Source: CAZXVW01 sp964644025 (GTDB lineage Bacteria; Acidobacteriota; Terriglobia; Bryobacterales; Bryobacteraceae). From it: DNA of 34,758 bases. Below the pieces are notes generated by a model. It was not told the origin of the DNA. It did not search any database and saw only the letters and a program-made list of their open reading frames with translations. Within the stretch, counting starts at the first letter, position 1. Each line of letters opens with the position of its first letter. Shown in pieces: positions 1 to 7,992 of this stretch. A program made the position numbers and the translations under genes. Where the stretch lies: contig CAZXVW010000022.1 in the NCBI GenBank assembly GCA_964644025.1, positions 1 to 34,758 of the forward strand. Direction: 5' to 3'.

Positions 1-232
1 CCTGCTGATCTCGCAAGGCGCCGCGCTGTCACCCAGCCACAATCCCCTGTTGCACCCGGCGCACCACTGCACCCTGTGCCAAGCCGGGCATTTGCCCATC
101 GTTACGGCCTCCAGCGCGCTGACGCTGTTCGTTCCCATCGCATCATTCCGGGTGCCCTGGCGCCCGCAATACCTGGCTGAGCCCCGGGAACCGGCGCTGT
201 TCGCGTGGTCGTCCCGCGCACCCCCTGCATAA
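1..232 (+). CDS. C-terminal part of a small Cys/His-containing hypothetical protein (partial)
   Basis: The frame is open from base 2 to a TAA at 230-232, so about 76 residues of a gene that begins outside the window are visible. It carries an HHCTLC segment (residues about 21-26 of the visible part), followed by a hydrophobic stretch and a C-terminus reading SRAPPA. From memory this pattern resembles small DUF2946-like proteins that often precede TonB-dependent receptor genes in acidobacteria. That fits here, because the next gene on the same strand starts like a TonB receptor. The HxxC/CxxH-like cluster could bind metal, but that is inference. An alternative is a chance open frame in GC-rich DNA. 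The good fit to a known-looking C-terminus and the matching neighbour argue against that, but confidence stays moderate. Confidence 0.4.
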   Translation, partial: LLISQGAALSPSHNPLLHPAHHCTLCQAGHLPIVTASSALTLFVPIASFRVPWRPQYLAEPREPALFAWSSRAPPA

Positions 233-251
233 TCCTCCCGGGCTTTCTTGC

Positions 252-268
252 GCGGCGAGCGCCGCTTT
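252..268 (+). terminator. Short GC hairpin followed by TTT
   Basis: GCGGC (252-256) pairs with GCCGC (261-265) around a GAGC loop and is followed by TTTCG. It lies 20 bases after the stop of the upstream small gene. The stem is only five pairs and the T-run three, so it is at best a weak terminator. Confidence 0.25.
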
Positions 269-337
269 CGTCACCACTACCTGACCACTCCGGCGCTTCG
301 CCCGCAAAGCTCAAGCTGCACTGCGCAACAGCTTGTT

Positions 338-344
338 AAGGAGG
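338..344 (+). promoter_or_regulatory. Consensus ribosome binding site of the truncated receptor gene
   Basis: AAGGAGG at 338-344 sits seven bases before the ATG at 352. It is the strongest Shine-Dalgarno sequence in the window, and it shows that the 352 start is a genuine translation start even though the gene behind it is broken. Confidence 0.7.
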
Positions 345-351
345 CAAAACG

Positions 352-555
352 ATGCAGGAGCAAAAGGTTAAGCTTTTCGGTTATCTCAGTTGCCTGTTGA
401 TTCTCGCCTCGCCCGCCTCCGCTCAGTCGTTGGGGGCGGGCGGCACCATCGCCGGCACGGTTCTTGACCCCACCGGTGCGGCCGGCGCGACTCAGTACAG
501 CGGGGCTTCACCGGGAGGGCGCGTCTTCCAGCGGCGATGGATCCACAGCCACTGA
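352..555 (+). pseudogene. 5' remnant of a TonB-dependent receptor-like gene with carboxypeptidase-regulatory-like domain
   Basis: The gene starts with a consensus ribosome binding site and a clear signal peptide (residues 1-25, cleavage after ASA). It continues with the GGTIAGTVLDPTGAA pattern that opens the carboxypeptidase-regulatory-like N-terminal domain of Oar/TonB-type outer-membrane receptors in acidobacteria. Family members are usually about 1000 residues or more. Here the recognisable part ends near residue 44-46 (about base 485-490), and the frame then runs 20-odd residues through the 3' end of the convergent acyltransferase to a stop at 553-555. It is therefore a truncated head with no plug or barrel. 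The break abuts the acyltransferase stop at 492, which suggests a deletion or rearrangement whose edge is at about 480-491. A metagenomic assembly join would look the same. Confidence 0.6.
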
Positions 556-1391
556 TCCGGGTATTCGCGGATGACCTCTTCGAGCTTCCGCTGCAGGCGT
601 CGGGTGTCCTCGGCCGCATCGCCGCTCATCTGGACCGGCGGATAGAAGCGCAGTACGTAACGGCGCTCCTCCTCAGACCAAAGCGCAAAGCCGGGGATTA
701 CCGCCGCCCCGCTCCGGGCGGCGATCTTCGCAAAGCCGGTATTGGCGCAAGCCGGAATACCGAAAAAATCGACGAACACGCCTTCTTCCCGGCTGCTGTT
801 CTGATCGATGAGAACGCCTACAGCCTCGTTGTCCGCCAGCGCCCGCAGGATGCCCCGGACCAGGTTCTTCTTGCCGATGATGCGGTTGCCGGAAAGCCGC
901 CGCCGCCGCTCGACCAGGGTGTCGAGGAGCGGGTTATCGAGCGGCCGCACCACGATGTGCATCGGCTCCGTCATCAGCCCGTGGGCGAAGGCGCTGAGTT
1001 CCCAGTTGCCCAGGTGCGCGGTGGCGAACAACACACCGCGGCCCCGCCGGCGAGCTTCCTGGAAATGCTCGAAACCCTCGTAGCGGATCCACTCACTCAC
1101 GTTGTCCCGGTTGATGCGCGGGAAACGGGCGGTGGCCACCAGGAGGCGGCCGATGGAACGGAAGACACCGTCGATGATTCGTTCCCTTTCTCTCGCCGGC
1201 AGCCCGGGGAACGCCATGTCTAGATTTCGGCGCCCGATGCGCCGCAGGCGGGGAACCGTAACGTCCAGCAGGCGGGCATAGAAACGGCCCAGCGTCTCGG
1301 CCACCGCTCGCGGCGTCAGCTCGAGCGTGGCCACGGCCATGCGCGCCGCCAGGTACTCGATCAGGTTGCGCAGGGCTGAGCGGGTTCGCAA
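492..1391 (-). CDS. Lysophospholipid/lipid A lauroyl acyltransferase (LpxL/HtrB type)
   Basis: This 299-residue protein belongs to the LpxL/HtrB-like lysophospholipid acyltransferase family, whose members move acyl chains from acyl-ACP onto lipid A precursors at the inner membrane. The catalytic HX4E motif is present as HLGNWE (H126 to E131). The later conserved blocks are also visible: the RPLDNP substrate block (about 149-154), the VLIDQN block (D196) followed by a VDFFG stretch, and a C-terminal DQWLWIHRRW segment. The length matches the family. The start is a TTG at 1389-1391, chosen because homologues begin with a similar basic amphipathic helix; no strong ribosome binding site precedes it. 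The gene ends naturally, but its stop lies at the edge of the truncated receptor fragment. The exact acyl chain and acceptor cannot be read from sequence. Confidence 0.85.
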   Translation of the reverse strand: MRTRSALRNLIEYLAARMAVATLELTPRAVAETLGRFYARLLDVTVPRLRRIGRRNLDMAFPGLPARERERIIDGVFRSIGRLLVATARFPRINRDNVSEWIRYEGFEHFQEARRRGRGVLFATAHLGNWELSAFAHGLMTEPMHIVVRPLDNPLLDTLVERRRRLSGNRIIGKKNLVRGILRALADNEAVGVLIDQNSSREEGVFVDFFGIPACANTGFAKIAARSGAAVIPGFALWSEEERRYVLRFYPPVQMSGDAAEDTRRLQRKLEEVIREYPDQWLWIHRRWKTRPPGEAPLY

Positions 1392-1453
1392 TCGCCTATT
1401 CTATCGAACGCCCAGCGTTAGCGACGGCGGACGCACCAGCGAATTCGGCGCCG

Positions 1454-2287
1454 CTACCGCCCACTGGCGGCCCGGTCGATTCTCCGGCAGTAATCGCGCA
1501 CCAGGTCCCGGAACCAGACCCGCAGACCGGGGATCAAATCCACCGCGCGCCCGTAGAAGTCCCCGAGCACGGGAACCCAGCCCATCGCGGCGCGCAGCGC
1601 GCCGATCGCGGCCGCGGCGTCGGAATCGAAACCGGCCCGGATTGAAAGCCCGTAAGTATTCAGGCCGCTCTGGATATTGGAAAGCACGCCGGTGAAGGAA
1701 ACCACCTGCCCGAGGCGGTCCTGCACCCTCGGCGCCATCCACAAGAAAGGCTTGGCGCGTTCCCCCCAACTCTTGATGTCTCCGAGCGCGCTTCCCACCT
1801 GCGACCATTGGCTGCCATCCGCAGCCCGGCTCAACTCGCGCGCTTGCTGGTGGTACCGCTGCATGATTTCGCGCAGTTCCGCGACCCGGGAATCCACGGC
1901 GTTCATGAAGTTCACGGTTGAAACCGGCGCCCGGACCAGCGTGGCGTGAAAGACTTTCTGGCGGCCACCGAAGTAAGATTTGGTTGCATTGTCCGTCCAC
2001 CGGCCGCCGTTACTATGGAGGTGCTGGAACGCCTCCTCCAGATCGTCGACGCCGAAACCCCAACCGGTCCGCGCGGCATCATGGAGCGAATCCATCATCA
2101 ACCGCCGGTGATCGGCGTCTGGGCATTGGCCGATCCTCTCGTGAGCCGTGTAGTAGATCTCAAAAGCCCGGTTCACGAAGGCAATGCTGGTTCCGCTGTG
2201 AGCCACCCCGGGTCTGCCCCACTCAGCAGTGATCTGGGAACGTGTGAGGTGGGCTCGGCGAGTTCCTTCCCAATAGGGTGTAGGCAT
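1454..2287 (-). CDS. Hypothetical protein, 277 aa, no recognised family
   Basis: I do not recognise this protein. It starts at an ATG (2285-2287) with no clear Shine-Dalgarno sequence and ends at a TAG at 1454. There is no signal peptide. The middle (about residues 125-165) is helical and charged. The C-terminal part (about 180-265) alternates glycine/alanine-rich hydrophobic helices, including a GWVPVLGDFYG stretch near 235-245, and ends basic. Such hydrophobic C-terminal helices occur in pore-forming or secreted effector proteins, but no catalytic motif supports a specific role. A good TATAAT -10 box lies about 140 bases upstream on the same strand, flanked by an inverted repeat, so the gene may be a separately regulated single-gene unit. 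It is likely a real gene, because codon use is consistent and no longer competing frame exists here. Confidence 0.55.
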   Translation of the reverse strand: MPTPYWEGTRRAHLTRSQITAEWGRPGVAHSGTSIAFVNRAFEIYYTAHERIGQCPDADHRRLMMDSLHDAARTGWGFGVDDLEEAFQHLHSNGGRWTDNATKSYFGGRQKVFHATLVRAPVSTVNFMNAVDSRVAELREIMQRYHQQARELSRAADGSQWSQVGSALGDIKSWGERAKPFLWMAPRVQDRLGQVVSFTGVLSNIQSGLNTYGLSIRAGFDSDAAAAIGALRAAMGWVPVLGDFYGRAVDLIPGLRVWFRDLVRDYCRRIDRAASGR

Positions 2288-2422
2288 AGTCGGTTTTCCG
2301 TTTCTTTGCAGTTACGAGAATTCTGCTTCGTGTTTGCCTCGGAGCAAGGCTGGCAAATCGTAACATCCCCGGCGCCGGCCTCCGTCACCGCGAATCCGCG
2401 GCTGTCAACTGCACACGGCTCG

Positions 2423-2479
2423 ATTATATGTTGCGAGGCGCCCCGCCGCCAACTCGGTTGCGGTCTCAGGAGCAACATA
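2423..2479 (-). promoter_or_regulatory. Putative promoter with flanking 8-bp inverted repeat upstream of the 277-aa gene
   Basis: On the minus strand a perfect TATAAT lies at 2428-2423 and TTGGCG at 2452-2447, separated by 18 bases. The 8-base arms TATGTTGC and GCAACATA occupy 2427-2434 and 2472-2479, one overlapping the -10 and the other upstream of the -35. The layout resembles a repressor-controlled promoter. The predicted leader to the ATG at 2287 would be about 130 bases. Confidence 0.35.
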
Positions 2480-2525
2480 ATTCAGCTAGCACGTATCCCG
2501 TCTCGGACTGTTCAACCGGGGCCGC

Positions 2526-2543
2526 GGCGCGAGACGTCGCGCC
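2526..2543 (-). terminator. 7-bp GC hairpin just after mnmA, without a T-run
   Basis: GGCGCGA (2526-2532) pairs with TCGCGCC (2537-2543) around a four-base loop, four bases beyond the mnmA stop. It could stabilise the 3' end or aid termination, but no U-tract follows on the minus strand. Confidence 0.3.
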
Positions 2544-2547
2544 CGGC

Positions 2548-3654
2548 TCACTCGATCCAGCCGCCGCCGAGCACCACGTCGCCGTCATAGAAGACGGCCG
2601 CCTGGCCTGGGGTAATCGCGCGTTGCGGCTCATCGAACCGGACTTCCACCCGGCTGGCTTCCGAACCCGGGTACAGCGTGGCCGGGGCGGGTTGATGCTG
2701 GTTCCGGATCCGGACGCGGGCCCGGAGCGGCTTGCTGGGAGCAGCCACCGAGACCCAGTTCACGCCGGCCGCCTGCAGACGGTTGCCCAGCAAGTCCTCC
2801 CCTCTGCCAACCACGACGCGCTGCGTGGCCGGCTCGGTCGCAATTACGTAAAGCGGCTCCCCGGTAGCGATGCCAAGCCCGCGGCGCTGGCCGACGGTGA
2901 ACCGGTGGACGCCGGCGTGCTCGCCCAGCACCTTTCCTTCGCGGTTGACGATCTGACCCCGGCGATCAGGCTTGGCGCGTCCCTGTTCGCGGAAGTAGGC
3001 ATCGATGAAAGCCACGTAATCACCATTCGGTATGAAGCAGATCTCCTGGCTTTCGCCCTTGCCGGCCACCGGCAGGCCCAGTTCCCGCGCCTTCTCCCGC
3101 ACCTGCTCTTTGGTGTAGCTTCCCAGAGGGAATAACACCCGCGCCAGTTGCTGCTGGCTCATTCCAAACAGAAAGTAGCTCTGGTCCTTGGCCGGGTCAA
3201 CTCCTCTGAGCAACTGGTATCGGCCCGTGGCCGGGTCGCGCCGGATGCGGGCGTAGTGCCCGGTGGCGATGCGTTCGGCACCGGCCTCTGAGGCCAGCCG
3301 GAACAGTTCGCCAAACTTGATTACACGGTTGCACACCGCACAGGGAATGGGCGTGCGGCCCTTGAGGTATTCGGTGATGAACGGCCCAACCACCAGGCGC
3401 TCAAAACTGTCCTGGAGCTTGACCACGTGGTGCGCGATGCCAAGGCGCCGCGCCACCTGGCGGGCCTGTTCAATGTTGTCCCCAGACCGCACGCGGCTTG
3501 CCCTGGTTCCCGCCGCCAGCTCCGGCAGCCGGCGCGGGTCCCAGACCTGCATCGTGAAGCCGATGAGGCGCCTGCCTTCAGCCAACAGCAAAGCGGCGAC
3601 GGTCGAGCTATCCACTCCACCGGACATGGCCACGGCAATAATCGGATGAGGCAT
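2548..3654 (-). CDS. mnmA: tRNA-specific 2-thiouridylase MnmA
   Basis: MnmA installs the 2-thio group of uridine 34 in tRNAs for Lys, Glu and Gln, using ATP and a persulfide relay in the cytoplasm. The ATP-pyrophosphatase loop SGGVDSS is at residues 11-17. The two catalytic cysteines are C105 (in a PCAVCN motif) and C206 (in an SQEICF motif). The C-terminal barrel ends the protein at 368 residues, the usual size. I start at the ATG at 3652-3654, directly before the PIIAVAMSGG strand; the open frame extends 25 codons further upstream, but that part looks unlike family members. A TATAAT box on the same strand at 3752-3747 would give a leader of about 85 bases. Confidence 0.93.
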   Translation of the reverse strand: MPHPIIAVAMSGGVDSSTVAALLLAEGRRLIGFTMQVWDPRRLPELAAGTRASRVRSGDNIEQARQVARRLGIAHHVVKLQDSFERLVVGPFITEYLKGRTPIPCAVCNRVIKFGELFRLASEAGAERIATGHYARIRRDPATGRYQLLRGVDPAKDQSYFLFGMSQQQLARVLFPLGSYTKEQVREKARELGLPVAGKGESQEICFIPNGDYVAFIDAYFREQGRAKPDRRGQIVNREGKVLGEHAGVHRFTVGQRRGLGIATGEPLYVIATEPATQRVVVGRGEDLLGNRLQAAGVNWVSVAAPSKPLRARVRIRNQHQPAPATLYPGSEASRVEVRFDEPQRAITPGQAAVFYDGDVVLGGGWIE

Positions 3655-3746
3655 CGAACTTAGCCGCGGTTGGCGACGGGATCCGGAAGCATCCGCTCCC
3701 CACGGCGACGGCCCCGGCCAGCATCCCAAACGGCAGGAGTCGTGGC

Positions 3747-3772
3747 ATTATAGTCGAAGTAGTAGTGATTCA
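3747..3772 (-). promoter_or_regulatory. Divergent promoter region of mnmA and the DUF62 gene
   Basis: The 149-base gap between the divergent genes contains TATAAT on the minus strand (3752-3747), overlapping a TATAGT on the plus strand (3749-3754). A GTGATTCAC near-palindrome lies at 3764-3772, where the minus-strand -35 would fall. No good -35 hexamer is visible on either strand. Confidence 0.35.
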
Positions 3773-3803
3773 CCACTCTTGCTTGTTTCGATTCTAGCAG
3801 CCT

Positions 3804-4592
3804 ATGCCACGTCCCATCATTACCTTGACCACTGACTTCGGCACCTCGGACCACTTCGCCGGTACGATGAAAGGCGTCATCCTCTCGATCCTGCCAACCG
3901 CGGAAGTTATTGATATCAGCCACGATGTCACCCCATTTGCGATCTCCGAGGCGGCGTTTCTCCTCTCCCAGACTTACGCTTACTTTCCCCGTCGCACCGT
4001 TCATGTGGCCGTCGTCGACCCCGGCGTGGGAAGCACGCGCCGCCCGATCCTGGTCGAAGCGGCGCGCCAGTTCTTCGTCGGCCCGGACAACGGCATCTTC
4101 TCGCTCATCTACACCCGAGAAACACACAAAGTGCGGCACATCACCGCCCAGAAGTATTTCCTGCCGAGGGTAAGCAACACCTTCCACGCCCGGGACATCT
4201 TCGCTCCGGTGGCGGCGCACCTTCGCAAAGGCGTTCCGCCCTCGAAGTTTGGCAGGCTGATCCGCGACTATCTCCGCTCCTCGTTCGAAAAGCCGGTCCG
4301 GACCGGGAAGAGATTCTGGGCGGGCAGCGTCCTCAAGGTTGACCACTTCGGCAACCTCATCACGAACTTCCGCGTCGAGGAGTTCCCGGAAATACTCCGG
4401 CGGCCCTTCGCAGTCAACGTGGGCCTGCTTTCGGTGGAGCGTCTGGCTTCAAGTTATGCCGAAGGTCAACCGGACGAACTGATTGTAATTCCAGGCAGTT
4501 CTGGCTACTTCGAGGTGGCCTGCAACCAGGCTTCGGCTGCCAGCAAGCTCGGCTGCGCCGCCGGCTCACCGGTGGAGTTAGTGCTGCTGTAA
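3804..4592 (+). CDS. S-adenosyl-L-methionine hydrolase (adenosine-forming), DUF62 family
   Basis: This 262-residue protein matches the DUF62/SAM hydroxide adenosyltransferase family, which splits SAM with water into adenosine and methionine. The family's Asp-Arg-His triad is visible: D72 in VVDPGVG, R79/R80 just after it, and H128 in NTFHARD. The TDFGTSDHFAG opening and a GPDNGIFS block are also typical, as is the DHFGNLITNF start of the C-terminal domain (about residues 180-190). The gene overlaps mutM by one base (TAATG at 4590-4594), so the two are probably translated together. Its product methionine ties it loosely to the methionine-forming enzyme two genes downstream. Halogenase or fluorinase relatives share the fold, but the residues seen fit the hydrolase better. 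Confidence 0.88.
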   Translation: MPRPIITLTTDFGTSDHFAGTMKGVILSILPTAEVIDISHDVTPFAISEAAFLLSQTYAYFPRRTVHVAVVDPGVGSTRRPILVEAARQFFVGPDNGIFSLIYTRETHKVRHITAQKYFLPRVSNTFHARDIFAPVAAHLRKGVPPSKFGRLIRDYLRSSFEKPVRTGKRFWAGSVLKVDHFGNLITNFRVEEFPEILRRPFAVNVGLLSVERLASSYAEGQPDELIVIPGSSGYFEVACNQASAASKLGCAAGSPVELVLL

Positions 4593-5383
4593 TGCCAGAG
4601 CTGCCCGAAGTCGAAGCGGTGTGCCGCAAGCTCCGTGCTGACGCCGTAGGCTCAACCATCGTCAACGCGAGGATGTTGCGGCGGCGGAACCGGCGGCTGG
4701 AAGACCGGCTGCGGAGCCGGGAAATCACAGCCGTCAAACGGCGTGGCAAGAACCTACTGTTGCATCTCAGCGGTGAGCTGGTGCTGCGGGTTCACCTCCG
4801 CATGAGCGGGAACCTCTACGTCCTCGCCGCGGGTCAGGCCCGACCAGCCACCACCCGGGCATACTTTGAACTGAATGACGCCAGGACGTTGGTTTTTGAC
4901 AACCCGCGGGCATTGGGCATCATCGAGTTGCTCACCCCGGCTGAGTGGGAAGCCGCGGCCGCGTCTTTGGGCATGGAGCCGCTGTCGGAGGAATTCACCG
5001 TGGAGTGGCTGGCCGCGGCCGCGGCCAGGTCCCGGCAGCCGGCCAAATGTTTTCTTCTCAACCAGAGCCACCTGGCGGGCCTGGGTAACATTTACTCGGC
5101 CGAAGCGCTCCACCGGGCCCGCATCCATCCTGCTAAGCCCATGAATCGGCTGCGCCGGCCGAAACTCGAAGCGCTCCACGCCGCCGTTGTAAGGGTTCTC
5201 CGGGATGCGGTAAAATCAGCCTGTAACGCCTACGCTGGAGCGGGCAGATATAACTCGCTGGAAATCTTCCCGGTAGCCGTATACGGCAGAGAGGGACGTC
5301 CTTGCCCGGTGTGCGGCAGGCTGGTGCGGCGCATTCTACAGGCGGGACGCGCGACCTATTATTGCCCTGGCTGCCAGCGCTAA
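4592..5383 (+). CDS. mutM: Formamidopyrimidine-DNA glycosylase (Fpg/MutM)
   Basis: Fpg removes 8-oxoguanine and formamidopyrimidines and nicks the DNA at the abasic site. The mature N-terminus PELPEVEAV gives the catalytic P2 and E3. K53 in RRGKNLLL corresponds to the conserved lysine of the family. The helix-two-turn-helix block contains AGLGNIYSAEALHRARIHP (about 166-184). A C-terminal zinc finger has cysteines at 238, 241, 258 and 261, with the conserved Arg in the GRATYYC hairpin. Full length is 263 residues. It starts inside the DUF62 stop codon and ends three bases before the next gene, so it is the middle gene of an operon. Confidence 0.94.
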   Translation: MPELPEVEAVCRKLRADAVGSTIVNARMLRRRNRRLEDRLRSREITAVKRRGKNLLLHLSGELVLRVHLRMSGNLYVLAAGQARPATTRAYFELNDARTLVFDNPRALGIIELLTPAEWEAAAASLGMEPLSEEFTVEWLAAAAARSRQPAKCFLLNQSHLAGLGNIYSAEALHRARIHPAKPMNRLRRPKLEALHAAVVRVLRDAVKSACNAYAGAGRYNSLEIFPVAVYGREGRPCPVCGRLVRRILQAGRATYYCPGCQR

Positions 5384-5386
5384 ACG

Positions 5387-7258
5387 ATGCAGCAATTCAC
5401 TTCGGCAAACCGCTCGCGGCAGTTCCGCGAAGCTCTGGCTACGCGGGCCCTGGTCGCCGACGGCGCCATGGGCACGATGCTGTACTCCAAGGGGGTCTTT
5501 TTCAACCGCTGCTACGACGAACTCAGCCTTTCCCAGCCGAACCTGGTCAAACAGGTTCACGACGAGTACGTGAAGGCGGGGGCCGAAATCCTGGAAACGA
5601 ACACCTTCGGGGCCAATCGCATGCGGCTGACCGGATTCGGACTGGCCGAGAAGGTCCGTGATATTAACCAGGCTGCCGTCCGCCTGGCGCGCGAGACGGC
5701 CGGCGACAGTGTGTTCGTGGCTGGCTCGATCGGCCCGCTGGGCGCCCGCGTGGAACCGATGGGCAAGGTTCCCCTCGCCGAAGCCCGGGCAATTTTCAAG
5801 GAACAAGCCCAGGCGCTCGTCGACGCCGGCGTGGATTTGCTGATTCTGGAAACTTTCAGCGATCTCAACGAGTTGCGCGAAGCGACCTTCGCCGCCAGGG
5901 AGGCTGCCGGCCCAGACATTGTTATTGTTTCCCAAGTCACCTTTGACGATGATGGCAATCTTTCCGATGGCACCACTCCGGAGGCTTTCACCGGGGTGCT
6001 GAACGAGTTGCCTTGCGACGTCATCGGGTGTAACTGCTCGGTGGGTCCGAAGGCTATGCTCGAAACTGTCGAGAAGATGATGAAGTTTGCCCGCAAGCCC
6101 CTCAGCGCCATGCCGAATGCAGGCTTGCCCGTCCGGGTCGAAGGCCGTAACCTTTACCTTTGCTCGCCCGAGTACATGGCCCAGTACGCGCGGCGTTTTC
6201 TCTGGGCCGGGGTAAGGATCATCGGGGGCTGCTGCGGGACAACGCCGGAGCACATCCGGCAGATGCGAGCCGAGGCCCGCTCCCTGCACCCGGTCCATGT
6301 CACGGCTGCGGCGGAGACTGAAGAACCAGAGATTAAGCCCAAGGTATTAAAGAAGATACCTCTATCGGAAAAGTCCGCACTCGGCGCCAAGATCGCCTCC
6401 GGCCACTTTGTCGCCTTCGTCGAGATCCTGCCCCCGCGCGGCGTAGACGCATCCCGGGAAATCGCCGGGGCGAAGTTGTGCGCCGAGCAAGGCATCGACT
6501 GTATCAATGTGCCGGACGGACCGCGTGCCAGCGCACGGATGAGCGCTCAGGTGACCGCCTATTTGATCCAGGAGAGGGCGAACATCGAAGCGGTTCTGCA
6601 CTTCTGCTGCCGGGATCGCAATATCCTTGGCATCCAGTCCGAACTCCTCGGCGCCCACGCTCTCGGCATTCGCAACCTGCTGTGCATTACCGGTGATCCT
6701 CCCCGGATGGGAACTTATCCCGGAGCCACGGCGGTCTTCGATGTGGATTCCATCGGGCTGGTGAATATCGTCAGCAACCTGAACCAGGGGCTTGACATCG
6801 GCGGGAACCCCACCGGATCCCAGACTTCGTTCGTGATCGGCGTGGGCGCCAACCCGGGTGCGGTGAACCTGGATGAAGAGGTGCGGCGGCTCGAGTTGAA
6901 GGTGAAGGCCGGCGCTGAGTATGTTGTTACGCAACCTGTGTTTGACCTGGCTTTACTCGAGAAGTTTCTGAAGCGAATCGAAGGTTTCCGGATACCATTG
7001 ATTGCCGGTATCTGGCCGCTGACGAGTTACCGGAACGCCGAATTCATGGTGAATGAACTTCGTGTTCCGGTTCCCCGGCAATCTCTCGAACGGATGCGGG
7101 AAGCCGCCAGCGCCGAGAAGGCTCGCCAGGAGGGCGTGGCCATCGCCCGCGACATGGTGGAAGCAGTGCGCCCGGTCGTGCAAGGAGTGCAGATCAGTGC
7201 TCCTTTCGGCCGTTATCAAATGGCGATCGAGGTAGCCGAAGCGATTGGAAATCGATAG
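5387..7258 (+). CDS. Bifunctional homocysteine S-methyltransferase / 5,10-methylenetetrahydrofolate reductase
   Basis: This 623-residue fusion joins a homocysteine S-methyltransferase domain (about 12-300) to a MetF-like methylenetetrahydrofolate reductase TIM barrel (about 330-620), the arrangement known from YitJ-type proteins. The zinc ligands of the first domain are C217 (in GCNCSVG) and the C282-C283 pair (GGCCGTTPEH). The second domain opens with an EILPPRGVD strand and has an LCITGD block for FAD/folate binding. No cobalamin-binding domain is present. The enzyme would make 5-methyl-THF and a methionine from a methyl donor. The start ATG is four bases after the mutM stop, without a clear ribosome binding site, which implies translational coupling. 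Confidence 0.92.
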   Translation: MQQFTSANRSRQFREALATRALVADGAMGTMLYSKGVFFNRCYDELSLSQPNLVKQVHDEYVKAGAEILETNTFGANRMRLTGFGLAEKVRDINQAAVRLARETAGDSVFVAGSIGPLGARVEPMGKVPLAEARAIFKEQAQALVDAGVDLLILETFSDLNELREATFAAREAAGPDIVIVSQVTFDDDGNLSDGTTPEAFTGVLNELPCDVIGCNCSVGPKAMLETVEKMMKFARKPLSAMPNAGLPVRVEGRNLYLCSPEYMAQYARRFLWAGVRIIGGCCGTTPEHIRQMRAEARSLHPVHVTAAAETEEPEIKPKVLKKIPLSEKSALGAKIASGHFVAFVEILPPRGVDASREIAGAKLCAEQGIDCINVPDGPRASARMSAQVTAYLIQERANIEAVLHFCCRDRNILGIQSELLGAHALGIRNLLCITGDPPRMGTYPGATAVFDVDSIGLVNIVSNLNQGLDIGGNPTGSQTSFVIGVGANPGAVNLDEEVRRLELKVKAGAEYVVTQPVFDLALLEKFLKRIEGFRIPLIAGIWPLTSYRNAEFMVNELRVPVPRQSLERMREAASAEKARQEGVAIARDMVEAVRPVVQGVQISAPFGRYQMAIEVAEAIGNR

Positions 7259-7279
7259 AATGACTGCGGCTGATGAGTT

Positions 7280-7918
7280 TTGGCGACTGACCTGATCCAA
7301 ATCGATCCGGAGCACCCTTCCGAGGAGGTGATCCAGCGGACGGCGGACATGCTCCGCCGGGGGAGGCTGGTGGCCGTGCCGACCGACGCGCTGTACGCCC
7401 TGGTAGCGGACCCGTTGAACCTGAACGCGGTGACCAAGGTTTTCGCGGCCAAGGGCCGGGAGCCGCAAAGATCACTCCCGCTGCTGGTCTCCGATCTGCT
7501 GATGGCCGAGGAGCTGGCGGCGGAACTCTCCGCCCGCTTCTACTTGCTGGCCCGGCGCTTCTGGCCCGGCCCGCTCACGCTCATCGTTCCTGCCTCAGCG
7601 AAGGTGCCGCTGAAAGTAACCGGCAATACGGGGCGCCTGGCCTTGCGGCAGTCCAGGTCCAGGGTCGTGACCCGGCTCCTGGAAATCCTGGAGCAGCCGC
7701 TGATTGGCACCAGCGCCAACATTTCGGGCCAGCCCACTTGCCCCAGCGGGATCAACGTCTTCGGGACAATGGACGGGCGCGTGGACCTGGTCTTGGACGG
7801 CGGCCTGTGTGTCGGCAGCGGCCCTACCACGGTGGATGTCACCGAACCCTGGTGGCGTCTCATCAAGGAAGGCTCGATTTCGAAGAAGGAGATCACCGAA
7901 GCCCTCAAAGGCCACTGA
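7280..7918 (+). CDS. L-threonylcarbamoyladenylate synthase (Sua5/YciO/YrdC family)
   Basis: The protein makes threonylcarbamoyl-AMP from threonine, bicarbonate and ATP, the first step of t6A37 formation in ANN-decoding tRNAs. At 212 residues it is the short YrdC/TsaC-like form without a Sua5 C-terminal domain. Seen motifs are PTDALYALVAD (34-44), KGREPQRSLPLLV (58-70), the WPGPLTLI block and a GTSANISG loop (about 140), with DGG and STTVD-like phosphate contacts near the end. It starts at a TTG (7280-7282), 21 bases after the preceding stop; an ATG at 7260 is out of frame. YciO-type paralogues of uncertain function share these motifs, so exact orthology to tsaC is likely but not proven. Confidence 0.87.
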   Translation: MATDLIQIDPEHPSEEVIQRTADMLRRGRLVAVPTDALYALVADPLNLNAVTKVFAAKGREPQRSLPLLVSDLLMAEELAAELSARFYLLARRFWPGPLTLIVPASAKVPLKVTGNTGRLALRQSRSRVVTRLLEILEQPLIGTSANISGQPTCPSGINVFGTMDGRVDLVLDGGLCVGSGPTTVDVTEPWWRLIKEGSISKKEITEALKGH

Positions 7919-7992
7919 CCGCCGCCGCTGCCCGGCGCTGGAGGCCGAAGGGACCGCTCGAATTTGAGTGGAAATGGAGGTCCGAATTAGGT

